From Brevibacillus reuszeri (GTDB lineage: Bacteria; Bacillota; Bacilli; Brevibacillales; Brevibacillaceae): a stretch of DNA of 64,000 nucleotides. The DNA lies in NCBI RefSeq assembly GCF_001187725.1, contig NZ_LGIQ01000009.1:213493-277492 (forward strand). The letters run 5' to 3'. Position 1 is the stretch's first letter. Each line of letters begins with the position of its first letter. The notes beneath the pieces are model-generated. The model had not been told where the DNA came from. It searched no databases and saw nothing but the letters and a program-made list of their open reading frames with translations. Positions 61,611 to 64,000 of this stretch are shown here, in pieces. The position numbers and the translations under genes are program-made.

Positions 61611-61638
61611 AAAAGCCAGTCATAGAAAACTGGCTTTT
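61611..61638. terminator. Bidirectional terminator
   Basis: AAAAGCCAGT, loop catagaaa, ACTGGCTTTT between the serine hydrolase and the minus-strand AraC gene. Confidence 0.9.
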
Positions 61639-61654
61639 CATCTCGTTTTATGAA

Positions 61655-62534
61655 TTAGCGCGTTACATGATTTACCAAAACGTCATTGTATACAGAAGCA
61701 TAGTGACCTAATTTAAGCTCAGTCTGACTTACTATTAATTCGTCTTCTCGAAAACTGTTTAAGAAAACTTTTCCGGCATAACCGGACTGTTCAAGATAGG
61801 CAAGGATTGTAAGCAGGTTCATTTGACAAAACATGTCTTCCCCAAACCATAAAACGATATAAGTATGCCTTTTATGAAAAAGCTTGTCTAATGGATCGAT
61901 AACTTTCTTCTGATAATTTTCCACTGAATCCTGATGACCACCTGCTCGTGTCTGGATAAACGCCTCATCAAAAACCTGCGACGTAGCTGTGTTTATACAC
62001 ATCGCTTCATTAAAAGGCGCGTAATCAGAGTCTCCCATCAGCTTTTTTTCTGTAAATTCTTCATACATAGCCTGACCATTCAAGATGTTGAGTACATCTT
62101 TGTCAAACAGCTCACTCTTCGCATTTTGTAACTGTACAACCACCATTTTTTTAGCGATATTCAATCCACACCATTCCTCTCCTTTTTGAATCGTGAGCTT
62201 TGCAAATGATTGTACAGGCATCTTGTTCAGTTGATACTCTCTTGGATTGACACCAAAAACCGTTTTAAAAGCTCTGCTATATGCTTCTTGCGATGAGTAA
62301 TTGTAATCGATAGCGACATCGATGATCCTCTTGTGATTTGCCAAATCTATCGTAGACAAATACAACCTTCTCAGAAGAATATAGCGTCGAATACTGATAC
62401 CTGTTACCCGGTGAAAAGTAAACGAACAATAATAAGGGGAATATCCCATATAGGTAGCGAGCTCGCCTAAAGAAAAATCTTTTACATGGTCTTCCATCCA
62501 TCCAATCAATCATACGCTGTATTTGTTCAATCAT
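61655..62534 (-). pseudogene. AraC-family regulator with 4-bp duplication frameshift at its start
   Basis: The proper start appears to be ATG 62534 (GGAGTGAGG upstream), reading MIEQIQRMIDWM and then leaving frame. The regulator continues in another frame (EDHVKDFSLGELATYMGYSP, FHRVTGISIRRYILLRRLYL, DVAIDYNYSSQEAYSRAFKT, VFGVNPREYQ: two AraC HTHs) to 61655. A tandem GGATGGATGG at about 62500 suggests an extra GATG unit. The C-terminal half is a separate domain with IVLWFGEDMFCQMNLLTILA, similar to DUF1835-type sequences. The frame from TTG near 62509 could still give a protein. Confidence 0.75.
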
Positions 62535-62738
62535 TATCCTCACTCCTACGTGCAATGATAAGAGCGCTCTATTTTTTTCTTTTGATATTTCTTGTGGTAA
62601 ACCATCATTTCTCAAGAAAAAGCTGCTTTGACTAAGCAAATACAGTCTAACACTTCACAGCTCTCATGGGAGGGTGTTTTTCTTTGGCGTTTTTCTTATA
62701 GGGGATAGTCAAAAATGAAGACCTCATTTAATATAAAT

Positions 62739-62757
62739 GATAGTAATTATCATTATC
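62739..62757 (+). promoter_or_regulatory. Fur box before the AraC gene
   Basis: GATAGTAATTATCATTATC; TGATAGT-a-ATTATCA at 62738-62752 differs at one position from the 7-1-7 Fur consensus TGATAATnATTATCA. It lies 30 bases before the start and suggests iron-dependent repression. Confidence 0.8.
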
Positions 62758-62787
62758 TGTTGGTAATAGCATTGAGGTGCATACGGG

Positions 62788-63765
62788 ATGGAGACATTAG
62801 ATTTTCACCAAAACTTTTATTTATTTTATGATGAGCTAGCGCAATCAGAGCGCCAGCAAGAAGCAGGCACACTGTATATGCAGCTTCAAAAGCAAACAGG
62901 TGAGGGAGGAATTCATCGGTTTATTCCTCGTTACGATATGGAGGTGGTTGTGACCGATTTCAAGTTCCATCGGGAGCATCGCGTACCGCTTTTTAACCCA
63001 TTTGCTATGGTCGAGCTCAATTTTTGCTTGCATGGCACTCGAGAAGTAGCTGTTGACGGGAAGACCTATGAATTTACAGCAGGTATGAGTTCCTTACAAT
63101 TCATGAATGAGCTGAGTGCACACTTCACTTATAGTGAAAAAGAGCCGTTCCTGATGCTGGGAATCGGGATTCCGGTTTCGACATTTGATCATTTTATGCA
63201 ACAGGCTGATGGGGCAAACTCTCCCGATTTTTCTTCGCTGTTAGGAAAACGAGCATTACGCATTTTTCAAGAGACGATGACACCGTCCACCAAGCTTTTG
63301 CTCAAGCGAGTCATTGACGCGGCAAGCAGCGGGACCAGTAAAAATATCGAAATCGAGAGTGGCGTTCTACAGCTGCTCGCTACTGCTTTTCAAACATTCC
63401 TTGTAGATACCAACTACCACTCGACGGCGCTTTCCACCAGTGACATGCGAAAAATTCAACAGGCTCGCGACATTATTTTGGAGCGCATGGTAGACCCTCC
63501 ATCATTGATTGAGCTATCTCGAATGATTGGCATGAATGATTACAAGCTGAAGATCGGTTTTAAAGAAATGTATCATACGACAGTGTTTGGTTACCTCAGG
63601 GAGAAGCGTTTGGAAAAAGCACTGCTTTTGCTTAAGCAGGGAGATATGAATGTGACCGAAACATCCTTTGCTGTCGGATATTCCAATTCGAGTTATTTTG
63701 CTGAGGCATTCCGCGAGAAATACGGGATCAATCCGAGTGCATTCGTGCGACGTTCACATATATAA
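62788..63765 (+). CDS. AraC-family transcriptional regulator (iron-regulated)
   Basis: A 325-residue regulator with an N-terminal sensing domain (about 1-220, cupin-like segment MVELNFCLHGTREVAVDGKT) and a C-terminal double HTH: ARDIILERMVDPPSLIELSR, MIGMNDYKLKIGFKEMYHTT, FGYLREKRLEKALLLLKQG and VTETSFAVGYSNSSYFAEAF. Regulators of this type (PchR/YbtA, Btr) activate siderophore systems. The Fur box upstream supports an iron-uptake role. ATG 62788 follows GAGGTGCATACGGG. Confidence 0.9.
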   Translation: METLDFHQNFYLFYDELAQSERQQEAGTLYMQLQKQTGEGGIHRFIPRYDMEVVVTDFKFHREHRVPLFNPFAMVELNFCLHGTREVAVDGKTYEFTAGMSSLQFMNELSAHFTYSEKEPFLMLGIGIPVSTFDHFMQQADGANSPDFSSLLGKRALRIFQETMTPSTKLLLKRVIDAASSGTSKNIEIESGVLQLLATAFQTFLVDTNYHSTALSTSDMRKIQQARDIILERMVDPPSLIELSRMIGMNDYKLKIGFKEMYHTTVFGYLREKRLEKALLLLKQGDMNVTETSFAVGYSNSSYFAEAFREKYGINPSAFVRRSHI

Positions 63766-64000
63766 CCCGGCGTGAAGGAAATGTATTTACTCTCCGAGAG
63801 CGTGTTATGGATAGAGACGATGGATATTGATCGTATTTTCCCTCCAACCAGTGAAGTACTCCGTCTACAGGTGGAGAGGGAAGGTCGGATGTTAGTATCA
63901 TGTCTCTATTGATAATAAATCTCAATGAACCAGTTCGTGTCCAGTTAAGCCAAAGACTTTGGACAAATCGAATATGGTAGGAAAAGGAGAGCGCCAAAAA
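63766..64000. other. 3' end of window, probable iron-regulated leader
   Basis: No gene. An inverted repeat with CCCTCC and GGAGAGGG arms lies at about 63841-63881. TGATAATAAATCTCA (63910-63924) resembles a Fur box (12 of 14 informative positions) and AAAAGGAG near 63985 is a ribosome site for a gene beginning past the window, probably a siderophore-uptake gene. Confidence 0.5.

Noticed and set aside
62277-62639. 120-codon minus-strand frame
   Set aside because: It contains the real AraC start but only becomes a separate frame because of the GATG duplication; beyond residue 50 it is out-of-frame translation of the regulator.
1-64000. tRNA, rRNA or CRISPR arrays
   Set aside because: No cloverleaf tail motifs, rRNA blocks or regular repeat-spacer structure were noticed by eye.

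Overview
The window comes from a low-to-mid-GC, endospore-forming Gram-positive bacterium of the Bacillales, most like Brevibacillus. The evidence is a GerA/GerB/GerC-type spore germination operon, AGGAGG-type ribosome binding sites with frequent GTG and TTG starts, a Firmicutes cyclic-di-AMP riboswitch, and a sigma-54-controlled keto-acid dehydrogenase operon. The genus is inferred from gene content, not from a search.

Layout. (1) 1-9972 is one tightly packed operon of spore germination receptor genes in the order A-D-B-B-C, then a membrane-anchored FMN glutamate-synthase-like protein and a DUF2071 protein, then C-D-B. (2) 10.0-23.3 kb is mostly chromosomal housekeeping: DMT transporter, aminotransferase, divergent peptide deformylase plus homoserine dehydrogenase, a CAP-domain secreted protein under a c-di-AMP riboswitch, rhodanese, cold-shock protein, a divergent TetR/SDR pair, a damaged phosphotransferase gene, ComB-like phosphatase, an RCC1-repeat lipoprotein and a GreA-like protein. 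(3) 23.35-33.1 kb is an accessory, decaying region: an intact IS30-family element, two half-ABC exporters (one with an in-frame stop, one with an internal deletion), a frameshifted GNAT gene, an ISXO2-like transposase with an internal stop, gene scraps, and a TetR/FAD-monooxygenase pair rich in A/T. (4) 33.2-39.7 kb holds a DUF2294 gene and a purine/amide catabolic operon: DUF3311 protein, sodium:solute symporter, adenine deaminase, L-asparaginase, M20 amidohydrolase. (5) 39.7-47.5 kb is mixed: small membrane proteins, a secreted protein, a compact four-gene minus-strand unit with an AlpA-like HTH protein, the wrecks of an ATP-dependent DNA ligase, an SRAP (SOS-response-associated peptidase) gene and an asparaginase II gene, and an OppA lipoprotein. 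(6) 47.7-64 kb is again chromosomal: GH18 lipoprotein, NAD(P)H oxidoreductase facing a HxlR regulator, a sigma-54 activator divergent from E1alpha-E1beta-E2-E3 of a 2-oxo acid dehydrogenase, a YuzB-like protein, fumarylacetoacetase, VOC and SRPBCC proteins, a MerR regulator, a serine hydrolase, an AraC gene carrying a 4-bp duplication frameshift, and a second AraC regulator behind a Fur box.

The main functional themes are spore germination (operon 1), purine, amide and amino-acid catabolism (33.7-39.7 kb, 50-58.4 kb), and genome decay around mobile elements. No tRNA, rRNA or CRISPR array was seen. The most unusual observations are the enzyme pair embedded in the germination operon, the four-gene unit at 42.6-43.5 kb, the degenerate DNA-repair pair at 43.6-44.2 kb, and the matched sigma-54 promoter plus 22-bp perfect palindrome at 51.6 kb.
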